Positions 1 to 7,217 are shown, counted from the stretch's first letter. The stretch is 23,636 nt of DNA from Bradyrhizobium sp. CCH5-F6 (GCF_001556045.1 NZ_LSIC01000029.1:1-23636); one strand, 5' to 3'. Notes: a model not told the origin generated them from the letters alone. Made by a program: numbers and translations.

Positions 1-55
1 CTCAAATGTCACCGGGACTCTACTCATCGGTGGATGAAAGTTGGGGCTCAGGTCA
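1..55 (-). mobile_element. possible end of an insertion sequence (IS3-like terminus)
   Basis: On the minus strand, the sequence from position 55 leftward begins TGACCTGAGCCCC, which resembles the TGA-starting ends of IS3-family elements. It begins exactly where the reading frame of the gene downstream of hamA is closed by a stop codon. The inside of the element and its other end lie outside the window, so no transposase, second inverted repeat or target duplication can be shown. It could equally be ordinary sequence downstream of a short ORF. Confidence 0.25.
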
Positions 56-145
56 CCACGACAACTCTATATCGAGCGCAGCCTGCTGAAACTCGGCCGT
101 ATTCCAAACCTTGTCTGCCAGCTCCTGGATCACGAGGTTGGCCAT
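53..145 (-). pseudogene. interrupted N-terminus of the gene downstream of hamA (possible hamB start)
   Basis: An ATG at 145 opens a frame that overlaps the last 16 bases of the hamA-like gene, as expected for a translationally coupled partner. The frame encodes 30 residues (MANLVIQELADKV...) and then meets TGA at 55-53. In Hachiman systems the hamA nuclease gene is normally followed by hamB, a large superfamily 2 helicase, so this start is where hamB is expected. Thirty residues are far too few for a helicase and contain no recognisable motif. Either hamB is disrupted here by a frameshift or insertion, or this is a chance ORF and hamB starts further left. Confidence 0.35.
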
Positions 146-1119
146 CCGATTTTGGTTTGAAACTTGTCGCGCAAATCCTGGACGTCAGGTAGTGGCAATA
201 GAAAGAGTTCGACGACGGCTTGATCTAGGCCATATCCCTTAAGCTTGGCAGCGATGCTCGGAGCTAGGATATTCAGATGCTCAGAGGCAAGAGCGGAGAA
301 TTTCGCTTCGGCTTTCTCACCATCACTTTGGCTTATCTTGTTGTACCCGTTGAAGTCGAACCCTATTAGACAAGTTACGACGTCGAACCTCTTGTTGTAA
401 CTTTCGTTCATGGGGTTGAGAAAATCTAGAAGCTCTTGCTTCGCTTCCCCGCTCAAGCCTGAAAAGTCTACGTTGCGCTTAACGAGACCAATTTCATGGT
501 CCATCTCTTCTGGGCTAAGCGCCTTTGAAATAGACTTAGCCGCGTCGGTGATCGCACCGCCAACGCTTGCATGAAATTTTGCCTCGCCCCAGTAAAGATA
601 AAGCCGCTTTGTTGTCCCACAATAGCGGGCGTGTACGCCATCGGCGCCATGCACTGGCATCGCGGGGCTCGTCTTAAGCACCATCTTGGCGATGATCTGA
701 GGAGCGCCGAGTACCCATTCTGTTAACAGGTACAATAACAGCTCGCCGCATTCGCCGTTGCGTCCTGTTTTTTCGGCTGCCTTTATGAATAGCTTGATGG
801 CTTCCTGGTCGAGCTGTTTGGACGCGGCTCGAAATTCAGCTGGCGTCACTTTTCCATACTGTTGATCAAGCTCTTTGATCTCCCTCCGCGTTAGGGCGAA
901 GGGCGTCATATAAAGTGAGATGGCTTCGACAAGCTCATGAACAGTTGGCTTGCCCTGCCGAAAGGCCGGGAAGTGAAGCCTGAGCGTTACTCCATCGCAC
1001 TCACATGTTATGGCATGCTGCACCTCGCGGATGCGTGCGGCGAGGAACGAATAGTCGGCGCGCAGTGTTGCGACTACTGCTTCAAGATCAGGTTCAAGCT
1101 CGCTAATTGCGTCCGCCAA
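130..1119 (-). CDS. hamA: HamA-like (DUF1837) anti-phage nuclease of the Hachiman system
   Basis: This 329-residue protein resembles the HamA/DUF1837 family. The diagnostic block lies in the middle: a GELLLYLL stretch around residues 125-132, K145 and KTS near 149-151, then HGADGVH at 157-163 and WGEAK at 177-181. D160 with E179-x-K181 fits a PD-(D/E)XK nuclease core. In characterised Hachiman systems HamA is a DNase held in check by the helicase HamB and released on phage DNA damage. The start is TTG at 1119, chosen because GGAGG sits 4 bases upstream and there is no nearby ATG. The gene has lower G+C than the sox genes, consistent with transfer. An Xre-type regulator lies upstream on the same strand. 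The hamB partner is not intact in the window. The family call rests on motif recognition by eye. Confidence 0.7.
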   Translation of the reverse strand: MADAISELEPDLEAVVATLRADYSFLAARIREVQHAITCECDGVTLRLHFPAFRQGKPTVHELVEAISLYMTPFALTRREIKELDQQYGKVTPAEFRAASKQLDQEAIKLFIKAAEKTGRNGECGELLLYLLTEWVLGAPQIIAKMVLKTSPAMPVHGADGVHARYCGTTKRLYLYWGEAKFHASVGGAITDAAKSISKALSPEEMDHEIGLVKRNVDFSGLSGEAKQELLDFLNPMNESYNKRFDVVTCLIGFDFNGYNKISQSDGEKAEAKFSALASEHLNILAPSIAAKLKGYGLDQAVVELFLLPLPDVQDLRDKFQTKIGWPTS

Positions 1120-1359
1120 ATTGCCTCCAAAGCCTCCGCGAGTGGCCGATTTCCAATCGCGTCAGCGTTGTCGAGCGCACCACATGGGTCCTCCCGACGG
1201 CATCTCGACTGACGGTTACATCGCGCCTTCAAGCAATCGTAGATTGATCGGCGTCGCGAGGGGAAAGTCTAGATGGGAAAAAGGCGCTACCCCCCGAAAA
1301 ATGGTGTGAACAAAAAGCGAAAATCCCGAAAATCGACAATGGAAAGTCCTGGAGACTCG

Positions 1360-1767
1360 CTACTGGGTTACGCTCTCACGGACTAGTTTGAGTATCTTCA
1401 TCGCGATGTCGGTCTCAAGCTCGACGTCAATTACCAGACGAGTTCTGCCTTCTAGCGAAGAAATCGCTTGGGCCGTTTGTAGGCCCGAGGGCTTTCTCGT
1501 TGGCGGAAAAAGTTCGCTAGGTTCGACGTCCAACGCCTTGCAAATGTATTTGAGGTTGACCGCAGAGGGCTCATTCTCGGCGCGGCAATAAGAAGAGATC
1601 AAATGTCTGCCAATGACATACGGCTTGCCCTTCTTGAGGTGGGTCTGAGGCACGTATTTGCTGGCCTCCCGGGCCAAGTCCGCGGCCGACCAATTTCGCT
1701 TTTCGATCTCAGTTCTCAATCGCAGGGAGAACGTTTTGAGGTGATCGGTAGAGCGGTCCCGTGCCAT
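1360..1767 (-). CDS. Xre-family helix-turn-helix regulator of the island
   Basis: This 135-residue cytoplasmic protein has a helix-turn-helix domain at about residues 12-87. The pattern (WSAADLAREA, then SSYCRAENEPS, then LKYICKALDVEPSELF) is typical of the Xre/Cro fold, with a short insertion rich in lysine between helices 2 and 3. The C-terminal tail of about 45 residues (RLVIDVELETDIAMKIL) is not recognised and could mediate dimerisation or ligand sensing. ATG at 1767 is preceded within 12 bases by a perfect inverted repeat that is a good candidate for an autoregulatory operator. The gene lies 240 bp upstream of hamA on the same strand and has the same lower G+C, so it may control the defence operon, but co-transcription is not shown. 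It could also be an excision or transfer regulator of the island. Confidence 0.7.
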   Translation of the reverse strand: MARDRSTDHLKTFSLRLRTEIEKRNWSAADLAREASKYVPQTHLKKGKPYVIGRHLISSYCRAENEPSAVNLKYICKALDVEPSELFPPTRKPSGLQTAQAISSLEGRTRLVIDVELETDIAMKILKLVRESVTQ

Positions 1768-1778
1768 AGGACTTCATA

Positions 1779-1812
1779 GTCGGTAGAAGCGTTCCTTACA
1801 ACTTCTACCGAC
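1779..1812. promoter_or_regulatory. 11-bp inverted repeat upstream of the Xre regulator, likely operator
   Basis: GTCGGTAGAAG (1779-1789) is followed after 12 bases by its exact reverse complement CTTCTACCGAC (1802-1812). It sits 12 bases upstream of the regulator start codon. A third copy of TCGGTAGA occurs at 1744-1751, inside the first codons of the gene. Perfect symmetry just before a helix-turn-helix gene suggests autoregulation. A hairpin in the leader RNA is the alternative. Confidence 0.6.
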
Positions 1813-1924
1813 CTGACAGCGCCCCCCGAAAACCCCCCGAGGATGAGCGGGAACGAAAGGGGAAGATCGGGTACAAAGCGTAACAAAAAAGCCAGAAAAA
1901 TCAAACCGCTATTGACGGTCTAAA

Positions 1925-1972
1925 GCGTTCGGGACGCAGGGGTCGCAGGTTCGAATCCTGCCACTCCGACCA
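1925..1972 (+). other. 3' fragment of tRNA-Pro(CGG): attachment-site scar of the island
   Basis: The 48 bases end with a complete T arm (stem GCAGG/CCTGC, loop TTCGAAT), the acceptor strand CACTCCG, discriminator A and CCA at 1970-1972. Upstream the anticodon loop TTCGGGA and the 3' anticodon strand CGCAG are present, but the 5' anticodon strand should read CTGCG and here reads AAGCG. Everything 5' of that point is not tRNA. A proline tRNA with anticodon CGG is the best fit. Integrases that target tRNA 3' ends leave an intact tRNA at one border and a 3' copy at the other. The orientation places the island to the left, holding hamA and the Xre gene. This is not a functional tRNA. Confidence 0.8.
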
Positions 1973-2129
1973 TTATTTCAATGACTTGCCCAGCCTCGCG
2001 CGAGCACCGGACCGCGCCCTTGTGCCCCATTTGCACGTAAAATGCACGCCCGTTTTGCTGCCGCGGCGTGAGCCGTGTTGCCGTGATTGAGATGCGCGCC
2101 GGCCACCACCATTCCCGCCCCTTCAAGCC

Positions 2130-2344
2130 CGGCTTGATGGTGCAGGGCTTCTCGAGGTCCCACTTTCCGGTGTGCTCGTTGACCTCACGCAGGAAGGTCT
2201 CGTGTGCCGGATCGAGGTCGAGTTCACCCGTCCGGGCAGCTTGGCCTTGGTCACCAGGTTGCGCATCGCCGCCTTGATCGATTTCACCGCCTCGCCCCTT
2301 GGGGCAGGCGATCGGGCCGCTCGTGACGTCTTGAGCCAAGGCAC
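2130..2344 (-). pseudogene. possible degraded tyrosine recombinase C-terminus
   Basis: One minus-strand frame reads a segment ending in NSTSIRHT (about 2201-2224), which resembles the box II R-x-x-H/RHT region of phage-type integrases. It is preceded by a basic helix with AAMRNLVTKAKLPG. A different frame then continues with TFLREVNEHTGKWDLE, which would align with the following helix, implying a frameshift. No catalytic tyrosine or intact frame remains. The fragment lies outside the tRNA scar, on the chromosome side, so it could derive from an older integration. The assignment is weak, and the stretch 1973-2428 holds no intact gene. Confidence 0.3.
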
Positions 2345-2428
2345 CGCCCATTCGCTCTGGGCAGTTTTTCAGGCTAGCCGCTCTCGCGGGGGAAGCCCGA
2401 TGCGGTTCAAGCGTCACACGCGACACTG

Positions 2429-2821
2429 CGGCTGAAGATTCTCGACCTCGCGCTTCGGCCGTTCGACACCCTCTCCGGCGGCCAGCGGCAGCTCGCAAGC
2501 CTTGCGCAGGCACTGGTGCGCCGGCCGCGGGTGCTTCTGCTGGACGAGCCGACCAGCGCGCTCGACCTGCGCTATCAGCAGCAGGTCATCGCCAATGTGC
2601 GAGAGGAAGCACGAAAGGGCACCATCGTGATCATGGTGCTGCACGACTTGCAGGCCGCCGCGTCATGGGCGGATGCGGTGATGGTGCTGAGCGAAGGCAA
2701 CTTGTTTGCGAGCGGTCGTCCGCAGGAGGTGATCACGGCGTCGATGCTGGCAGATGTGTACGGCATCGACGCAGTCGTGGAGCATACTGCGGGAGGCGGA
2801 CTGCATATCCAGGTCGGCTGA
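2429..2821 (+). pseudogene. N-terminally truncated ABC transporter ATP-binding protein (iron/siderophore type)
   Basis: The frame contains the ABC signature LSGGQRQ (2471-2491), Walker B with VLLLDEPTSALD (2528-2563) and the H-loop region VLHD (2636-2647), followed by a C-terminal tail typical of FecE-like importers of ferric chelates. The Walker A (P-loop) half, roughly the first 130 residues of such a protein, is absent: upstream of about 2429 the frame turns into unrelated sequence. A GTG at 2516 could start a 101-residue product, but this would not bind ATP. The break lies near the tRNA scar, suggesting loss during island insertion or a related rearrangement. No permease or binding-protein gene is nearby. 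Confidence 0.8.
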
Positions 2822-3076
2822 GCGCACAAGCTCGTCGAGCCTACCGATGGGGCGGTCGTTTGCCGACCCCTACCCGTACCGTTGATTTCGGGCTGTCGGC
2901 TCGTGCGGATGTCGATCCGGATCGCTCTGGCGAGCGAGCTGCTCTCGTCCGAGCAGAACAAGCTTCCGGATGCGATGAAGATGCTTTCCTCAGCGCCGTC
3001 GCGTAAAAGTTTCATGTCGTCCAACCCCTCTGGAAGCAAAGGGCACGGAAGGCAGAGACCCTGCTGACAAAGCTGG

Positions 3077-4150
3077 TTACGTGCCGAACAGCCTGCGCAC
3101 TGCTGGCAACCACTCGCCCGTCATCGTGAACTCGAGCCCGAGCCGGGCGCCGGCGGCAATCGCCAGCATGGTGATCGGGGCCGAGAGTGCGAGTGATGAG
3201 AATGCGGTCAATCCCTGGCCAATGGTGCATCCCATCGACATGATCCCGCCGATACCCATCAGAAGGGCGCCGGCCAGATGCCGTTTTAGCTCGCGAGCGT
3301 CATCGCAGGCTTCCCAGCGGAAGCCGCGCGAGAGCAATGCGGCGCCAAGAGACCCCGCCACGACACCGGCGACGGACCCGATACCAAAATTCAACCGCGC
3401 GCCAGAGAAGGTCGCGATGTAGAGAATCGCGTCGCCGAGCGGAGCGACGAAGGTGAGCGAGGAGACCCGCGCCGGGTCGAATTCGTCATCTGCCAGCCAT
3501 CCGGTCGAAAACCAACCGAAGGCGACCGCGGCGCCGACTGCGAAGGCGGAGGCCAAGAGGCGCGGCGATCGGATTAGTCTGCCATCTGCGAGGGCCCAGA
3601 AGGCAAGCGCAGCGGCAATCGAAACGACGAGGAGTGCTCGCATCGTGCTCCCCGCGCCGAGCAGCGAGGTCAGCGTCTGGTTGTTGCCTTCCGAGAGCCG
3701 TAGCGACAATGGCTCGATCAGCATCACGCGCAGGACGCCGGTAATGCCTCTCATGGTGGCGAGTGCCGAAAGGCCGAGCACGAGAAAAACCACGATGGCC
3801 CGTAGATCGCCGCCGCCGACGCGCACCAGTGTGCCGAAGCCACAGGTGCCTACGAGCGCCATGCCTACGCCGAACATCAGTCCGCCGATGATCGCGCCGC
3901 CAAATCCGATCGACGATGTCAGGTAGATCGAACGCGACAGGTCGACGACGCCGAATTCGGCGAGGCCTTGCGTGGCCAGCAGGGCCACGGCGGCGGCCAG
4001 CGCAAAGGATTTGAGCCGGCGAAAATCCGACCCGAAGAATGCATCCTCGAGCATTGCAAGCGTGCAGAATCGCCCCGCTCGCCCCGCAACGCCGAGCACG
4101 CCTCCGGCGGCAAGTCCGCATGCAAAAGCTATGGTCGAAGGGCTCAGCAT
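3077..4150 (-). CDS. soxT: YeeE/YedE-family sulfur permease SoxT
   Basis: This 357-residue inner-membrane protein has about nine or ten hydrophobic segments and matches the full-length two-repeat YeeE/YedE (DUF395) family, whose characterised members import thiosulfate. The conserved cysteines are C29 in GRFCTLAM, C103 in GTCGFGTL and C308 in SMGCTIGQG. These lie in the central path and relay thiosulfate in TsuA-like proteins. It is the last gene of the leftward set soxS-soxR-soxT, 73 bp after soxR, and matches soxT of other alphaproteobacterial sox clusters. Import of thiosulfate could serve assimilation or inducer entry for SoxR. The ATG at 4150 has a GGGAGGA directly against it with almost no spacer, which is unusually tight, but no better start is seen. 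Confidence 0.85.
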   Translation of the reverse strand: MLSPSTIAFACGLAAGGVLGVAGRAGRFCTLAMLEDAFFGSDFRRLKSFALAAAVALLATQGLAEFGVVDLSRSIYLTSSIGFGGAIIGGLMFGVGMALVGTCGFGTLVRVGGGDLRAIVVFLVLGLSALATMRGITGVLRVMLIEPLSLRLSEGNNQTLTSLLGAGSTMRALLVVSIAAALAFWALADGRLIRSPRLLASAFAVGAAVAFGWFSTGWLADDEFDPARVSSLTFVAPLGDAILYIATFSGARLNFGIGSVAGVVAGSLGAALLSRGFRWEACDDARELKRHLAGALLMGIGGIMSMGCTIGQGLTAFSSLALSAPITMLAIAAGARLGLEFTMTGEWLPAVRRLFGT

Positions 4151-4223
4151 TCCTCCCGGGGGGCGTTCGTTCTGCTTTTCGGGCAGTCTGCGCCGGGAAG
4201 GCTCGAAAATCCAGCGCGGAAGA

Positions 4224-4574
4224 TTAACGGCGCCGCCGCCGCACCGGCTCGCAGAACACGTCGTAGACGGCGGTGAGAATCTTGCGAACGTCCTCGCTGG
4301 CGAGGCTGTAATAGATCGTCTTGCCGTCGCGGCGGGTCGTCACCAGCCGATCGAGTCTCAGCCGCGCGAGCTGCTGCGAGACGGTCGACTGCCGCTCGCC
4401 CAGGAACTGCTCGAGCTCGGTCACCGATTTCTCGCCCTCGGCGAGGATGCAGAGCAGCAGCAATCGGGACTCATGCGACAGGGCCTTGAGCATGTCGCTC
4501 GCCTCGCGCGCCTTCTCGATCATCTGCTCGAGCTCGGCGGAGCCCTCGATCTCCTTCAACTTTGGCAACGGCAT
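4224..4574 (-). CDS. soxR: SoxR, ArsR-family persulfide-responsive repressor
   Basis: This 116-residue winged-helix protein has the SqrR/BigR/SoxR signature: ALSHESRLLLLC, then ERQSTVSQQLARLR as the recognition helix, RRDGKTIYYSL as the wing and a C-terminal VFC. C42 and C108 (from the ATG start) are 66 residues apart, the same spacing as C41 and C107 of Rhodobacter SqrR, which form a polysulfide bridge that releases DNA. It should therefore repress sox genes until reactive sulfur appears. ATG at 4574 is preferred, with GGAGA 10 bases upstream. A TTG at 4595 would add seven residues. It follows soxS by 36 bases. Candidate targets are the three N8-spaced sites at 5020, 6519 and 7218. Confidence 0.88.
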   Translation of the reverse strand: MPLPKLKEIEGSAELEQMIEKAREASDMLKALSHESRLLLLCILAEGEKSVTELEQFLGERQSTVSQQLARLRLDRLVTTRRDGKTIYYSLASEDVRKILTAVYDVFCEPVRRRRR

Positions 4575-4610
4575 CGCGTCATATTCTCCGACCAAGATTC
4601 CCGAGAGCGG

Positions 4611-4982
4611 TCACGACCTTCCCGGTTCCGATCCTGCGTTCGACAAGATCCGGTTCAGAAGGCCGAAGAAGTAGGCATTTCCCGGATAACCGCGAATTCG
4701 CCCGATCTCCCGGCCCTCTTTTACCACGACGAAAGTCGGCGTGAAGGCGCCGGGATCGATTCCGGCGAGATCCGCCGGCAGGGGGGCGCCGAGGTCGACG
4801 CGACGCAGCGGCGCGGCTTGGCTTTCCTCGGTCCTGTCGTAGATCGGCGCGATCTCGGCGTTGAAGCGTGCGCACCAGAGGCACCCGGAGCGCTCGAACA
4901 TGACGAGCTCGGCGGCGCGCGAGCTCGTTGCCGCGAGCGCGAGCGCGGCCAAGACCACGAACGATGCGATGATTCGGCTCAT
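4611..4982 (-). CDS. soxS: SoxS, periplasmic thioredoxin-like protein
   Basis: This 123-residue protein starts with a Sec signal peptide (cleavage likely after SSRAA, near residue 24) and has a short thioredoxin fold with the active site GCLWC (C34, C37) and a FTPTFVV cis-proline-type loop. In Paracoccus pantotrophus, SoxS is a periplasmic thiol-disulfide protein that keeps SoxYZ in its active reduced state. It is first in the leftward set soxS-soxR-soxT and is divergent from soxV, which supplies electrons across the membrane. The ATG at 4982 begins 78 bp from soxV with a candidate SoxR site between. Confidence 0.85.
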   Translation of the reverse strand: MSRIIASFVVLAALALAATSSRAAELVMFERSGCLWCARFNAEIAPIYDRTEESQAAPLRRVDLGAPLPADLAGIDPGAFTPTFVVVKEGREIGRIRGYPGNAYFFGLLNRILSNAGSEPGRS

Positions 4983-5019
4983 CCCTTACACAAGGACCTC
5001 TGGACTTCCTCGCCCCTTT

Positions 5020-5039
5020 ATATCATTAAATTCGCATAT
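5020..5039. promoter_or_regulatory. candidate SoxR operator between soxS and soxV
   Basis: ATATCA (5020-5025), eight bases, then GCATAT (5034-5039) form an imperfect dyad with the same geometry as the sites before soxW and soxX. The site lies in the only AT-rich stretch between the divergent soxS and soxV starts. In Paracoccus SoxR binds the corresponding soxS-soxV interval. The two innermost bases of each arm do not pair, so this is the weakest of the three. Confidence 0.5.
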
Positions 5040-5059
5040 GTACTAGGGATGGGACGCAG

Positions 5060-5791
5060 ATGACCTTGGACGTCACGCTTGGCGCGGCCTTCCTCGCGGG
5101 GCTTTTGTCGTTTCTGTCGCCCTGTATCCTGCCCCTGGTTCCGCCCTTTCTCTGCTACATGGCCGGTGTCTCGATCACCGACCTGTCGGACCGTCAACCC
5201 GACCTGCGGCCGCGCATCCTGGTCTCCGCCCTGGCCTTCGTGGCCGGCTTCTCCCTGGTCTTCGTCGCGCTCGGCTCGACGGCATCGATCGCGGGGCGCT
5301 TCATCTCCGCGCATCTGTCGACGCTTGGCGTCATCGCCGGAGGCCTGATCATCGCAATGGGCCTGCATTTTCTCGGCGTGATCAGGATTCCGCTGCTTTA
5401 TCGCAGTGCGGCCGTGCAGGTCGACAACCGCCCGGCCGGCGTAGCGGGCGCCTTCGTCATGGGCCTGGCGTTCGCGTTCGGCTGGACGCCCTGCGCAGGT
5501 CCCATTCTCGCCGCGGTCCTGGTGATGGCGGGCTCGGAGGAGACTACGGGGCGAGGCGCGTTGCTGCTCTCGGCCTATTCGGCCGGGACCGGCGTTCCGT
5601 TCCTGATCGCGGCCGCCTTCACCGGCAGATTTGTTGCCGCGCTCGGCCGTGTGCGCCGCCATCTCGCACTGGTCGAGAAGGCGATGGGCGCCTTTCTCGT
5701 TGCAACAGGTCTGACGTTTCTCACCGGTCTCATGCCGGCGGTTTCGGAATGGCTGCTTGATCGTTTCCCGGGGCTGACCGGCGTCGGCTAA
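5060..5791 (+). CDS. soxV: SoxV, CcdA-family thiol electron transporter
   Basis: This 243-residue inner-membrane protein has six predicted membrane helices and is a close match to CcdA/DsbD-beta proteins. The redox cysteines sit in LSPCILPLVPP (C22) and GWTPCAGP (C145), the paired PC motifs that shuttle electrons from cytoplasmic thioredoxin to periplasmic partners. An extra C32 is present. In sox systems SoxV reduces SoxW and/or SoxS, keeping the SoxY carrier active. ATG at 5060 was chosen, and translation signals are weak (GGGATGGGA about 6 bases upstream). The stop codon overlaps the end of a convergent gene by 4 bases, so unlike in Paracoccus, soxV is not directly followed by soxW. Confidence 0.9.
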   Translation: MTLDVTLGAAFLAGLLSFLSPCILPLVPPFLCYMAGVSITDLSDRQPDLRPRILVSALAFVAGFSLVFVALGSTASIAGRFISAHLSTLGVIAGGLIIAMGLHFLGVIRIPLLYRSAAVQVDNRPAGVAGAFVMGLAFAFGWTPCAGPILAAVLVMAGSEETTGRGALLLSAYSAGTGVPFLIAAAFTGRFVAALGRVRRHLALVEKAMGAFLVATGLTFLTGLMPAVSEWLLDRFPGLTGVG

Positions 5792-6501
5792 CCGTAGCGG
5801 AAATCGAGCAGCTGGGCGTAGGACTGCAGTTCGATCAGGTAGCGATGCGCGAGCGGCGCGTCACCGGACATGACCGCGCGAGCAAGCTCTCCACTGCTCG
5901 CGATCGCGCCATCGATGAGGCGGCGGAACTCAACCTGAGCGGAAACTTCGGCGCTCGCCCAGTCGTTGCAGCGCTGCAGCCGGTCACGGAACGCGCCCGC
6001 GGTCGCAATCGCATCCCCGGCGTGCGCGGCTGTTGGCTGCTCGCCGAACCGAGCGGCTGCGACGCGCAGATTCTCCATCGCCGGCGCGATCTCGAACACG
6101 CAATCGCCGAGATCGTAGAAGCCCGAACGGCGGCGGAGCTCATGGAATGACTGGCGCAGCGCAAGCAGCTCGCGGCGGGCGGCGGCATCGTCCCCGCCGT
6201 CCAGCGCTTGCATTATCGCCGCCAGTCGTGCGCCGCCTGCGGCCAGAAACTCGGCCAGCTCGTCACCGGGCAGCGCAACGCCCGCGGCGGCCTCCTGAAG
6301 CTTCTTCCACGCGGCCACGGCCTCCTCATTCTCCATCTGTGCCAGCCCGATGTTCCCGGTGCGCGCATAGCTCGCGGCCGTGCGCAGATTGCCCATGATC
6401 GGACCCATTGCGGGCATTAGAGCCGCAAGATTGCCGGCCTCCGCGCCGAACGCGAGCGCGGTCGAGGCCAGCCAAGCCGAGAGAACGATGACGCAGCGCA
6501 A
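5788..6501 (-). CDS. uncharacterised secreted helical protein inserted in the sox cluster
   Basis: I do not recognise a family. The 237-residue product has a Sec signal peptide (residues 1-20, ending AFGA) and is then almost entirely alpha-helical by composition. Two related segments occur: MPAMGPIMGNLRTAA at about 29-43 and EIAPAMENLRVAA at about 137-149, suggesting a duplicated four-helix bundle. It has no CxxCH heme motif. Mature cysteines C134 and C178 could form a disulfide. The N-terminal segment is rich in methionine (M29, M32, M36), which could bind a metal. The start is TTG at 6501 with AAGGA 9 bases upstream, and no ATG is near. It is divergent from soxW with a candidate SoxR operator between, and convergent with soxV, so it is probably co-regulated with sox. 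A periplasmic accessory or metal or redox role is only a guess. Confidence 0.75.
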   Translation of the reverse strand: MRCVIVLSAWLASTALAFGAEAGNLAALMPAMGPIMGNLRTAASYARTGNIGLAQMENEEAVAAWKKLQEAAAGVALPGDELAEFLAAGGARLAAIMQALDGGDDAAARRELLALRQSFHELRRRSGFYDLGDCVFEIAPAMENLRVAAARFGEQPTAAHAGDAIATAGAFRDRLQRCNDWASAEVSAQVEFRRLIDGAIASSGELARAVMSGDAPLAHRYLIELQSYAQLLDFRYG

Positions 6502-6518
6502 GACGAGAAGTCCTTGTC

Positions 6519-6538
6519 ATATTCCAGTATTCGAATAT
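6519..6538. promoter_or_regulatory. candidate SoxR operator upstream of soxW and the antisense gene
   Basis: ATATTC (6519-6524), eight bases, then GAATAT (6533-6538) form a perfect 6-bp dyad containing ATTC-N8-GAAT, the architecture described for operators of SqrR-type repressors. It lies in the 86-bp interval between the divergent gene ending at 5788 and soxW, in an AT-rich stretch, so it can control both directions. Confidence 0.7.
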
Positions 6539-6587
6539 CATAATAAAAACGACCAACCTGCAACATCTTCGGAGGCGGAAACTCGCG

Positions 6588-7169
6588 ATGTCCTTGGGCA
6601 GGCCCACGCGGCGCGGATTTCTCACGCTGGCCATGGGAGCCGGTGTTGTCGCAGACCGCAGCCAGGCGGTGGCCGAGCCAACACTTGGCGAGGACGGGCT
6701 CTATCACCAGTCCTGGTTTCTCCAGAGCTTCCTCGATCTGCGCGAGGACCTTGAGAGCGCTGCCGCCAGCAGCAAGCGCCTCGCCATCATGTGGGAGCTG
6801 CGCGGCTGTCCCTATTGCCGCGAAACGCATCTGGTGAACTTCGCTGATGCCGACATTTCGAAATACGTTCGCGACAATTTCGAGGTTCTGCAGCTCAACC
6901 TGATCGGCTCCCGCAGGGTCACGGACTTTGATCGCCAGGAACTGTCCGAGAAGGATCTCGCCCAGAAATACGGGATCCGATTCACGCCGACGTTCCAGTT
7001 CTTTCCGCCATCGCCCGATGGGCTCGAAGCGAAGGAGGCGATGGCGCGCGAAGTGGCACGGGCACCCGGCTATCTCAAGCCGCGGCATTTCTTGGCGATG
7101 TTCCGCTTTGTGCGGGAGCGCGCCTACGAGCGCGGCTCGTTCAGGGACTTTCTCGCCGCCAACGGCTAG
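6588..7169 (+). CDS. soxW: SoxW, secreted thioredoxin-fold protein
   Basis: This 193-residue protein has an N-terminal twin-arginine type leader (RPTRRGFLTLAMG, residues 5-17) and a thioredoxin-like domain with the active site GCPYC (C74, C77) and a FTPTFQFF loop carrying the expected proline. SoxW is the periplasmic partner reduced by SoxV in the Paracoccus sox system. It has an AT-rich promoter with a SoxR-like dyad 50 bp upstream, and is followed by a 130-bp interval before soxX. ATG at 6588 has GGAGG about 12 bases upstream, a somewhat long spacing. Export by Tat rather than Sec is inferred from the RR motif only. Confidence 0.85.
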   Translation: MSLGRPTRRGFLTLAMGAGVVADRSQAVAEPTLGEDGLYHQSWFLQSFLDLREDLESAAASSKRLAIMWELRGCPYCRETHLVNFADADISKYVRDNFEVLQLNLIGSRRVTDFDRQELSEKDLAQKYGIRFTPTFQFFPPSPDGLEAKEAMAREVARAPGYLKPRHFLAMFRFVRERAYERGSFRDFLAANG

Positions 7170-7217
7170 GTCCGCAGTGTCCCTGGAATTTGTCTTGACG
7201 CCGCTGATTACATCATC

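Noticed and set aside
1925..1972. Functional tRNA gene
   Set aside because: The 5' acceptor strand, D arm and 5' anticodon strand are missing.
1920..2513. 197-codon minus-strand frame through the tRNA fragment
   Set aside because: Its end VAGFEPATPASRTL is the usual spurious translation of a tRNA T arm, and the rest mixes integrase-like debris and antisense of the ABC fragment.
2575..3039. 154-codon minus-strand frame
   Set aside because: More than half is antisense to the ABC fragment; the rest has no recognisable feature and no ribosome site was found.
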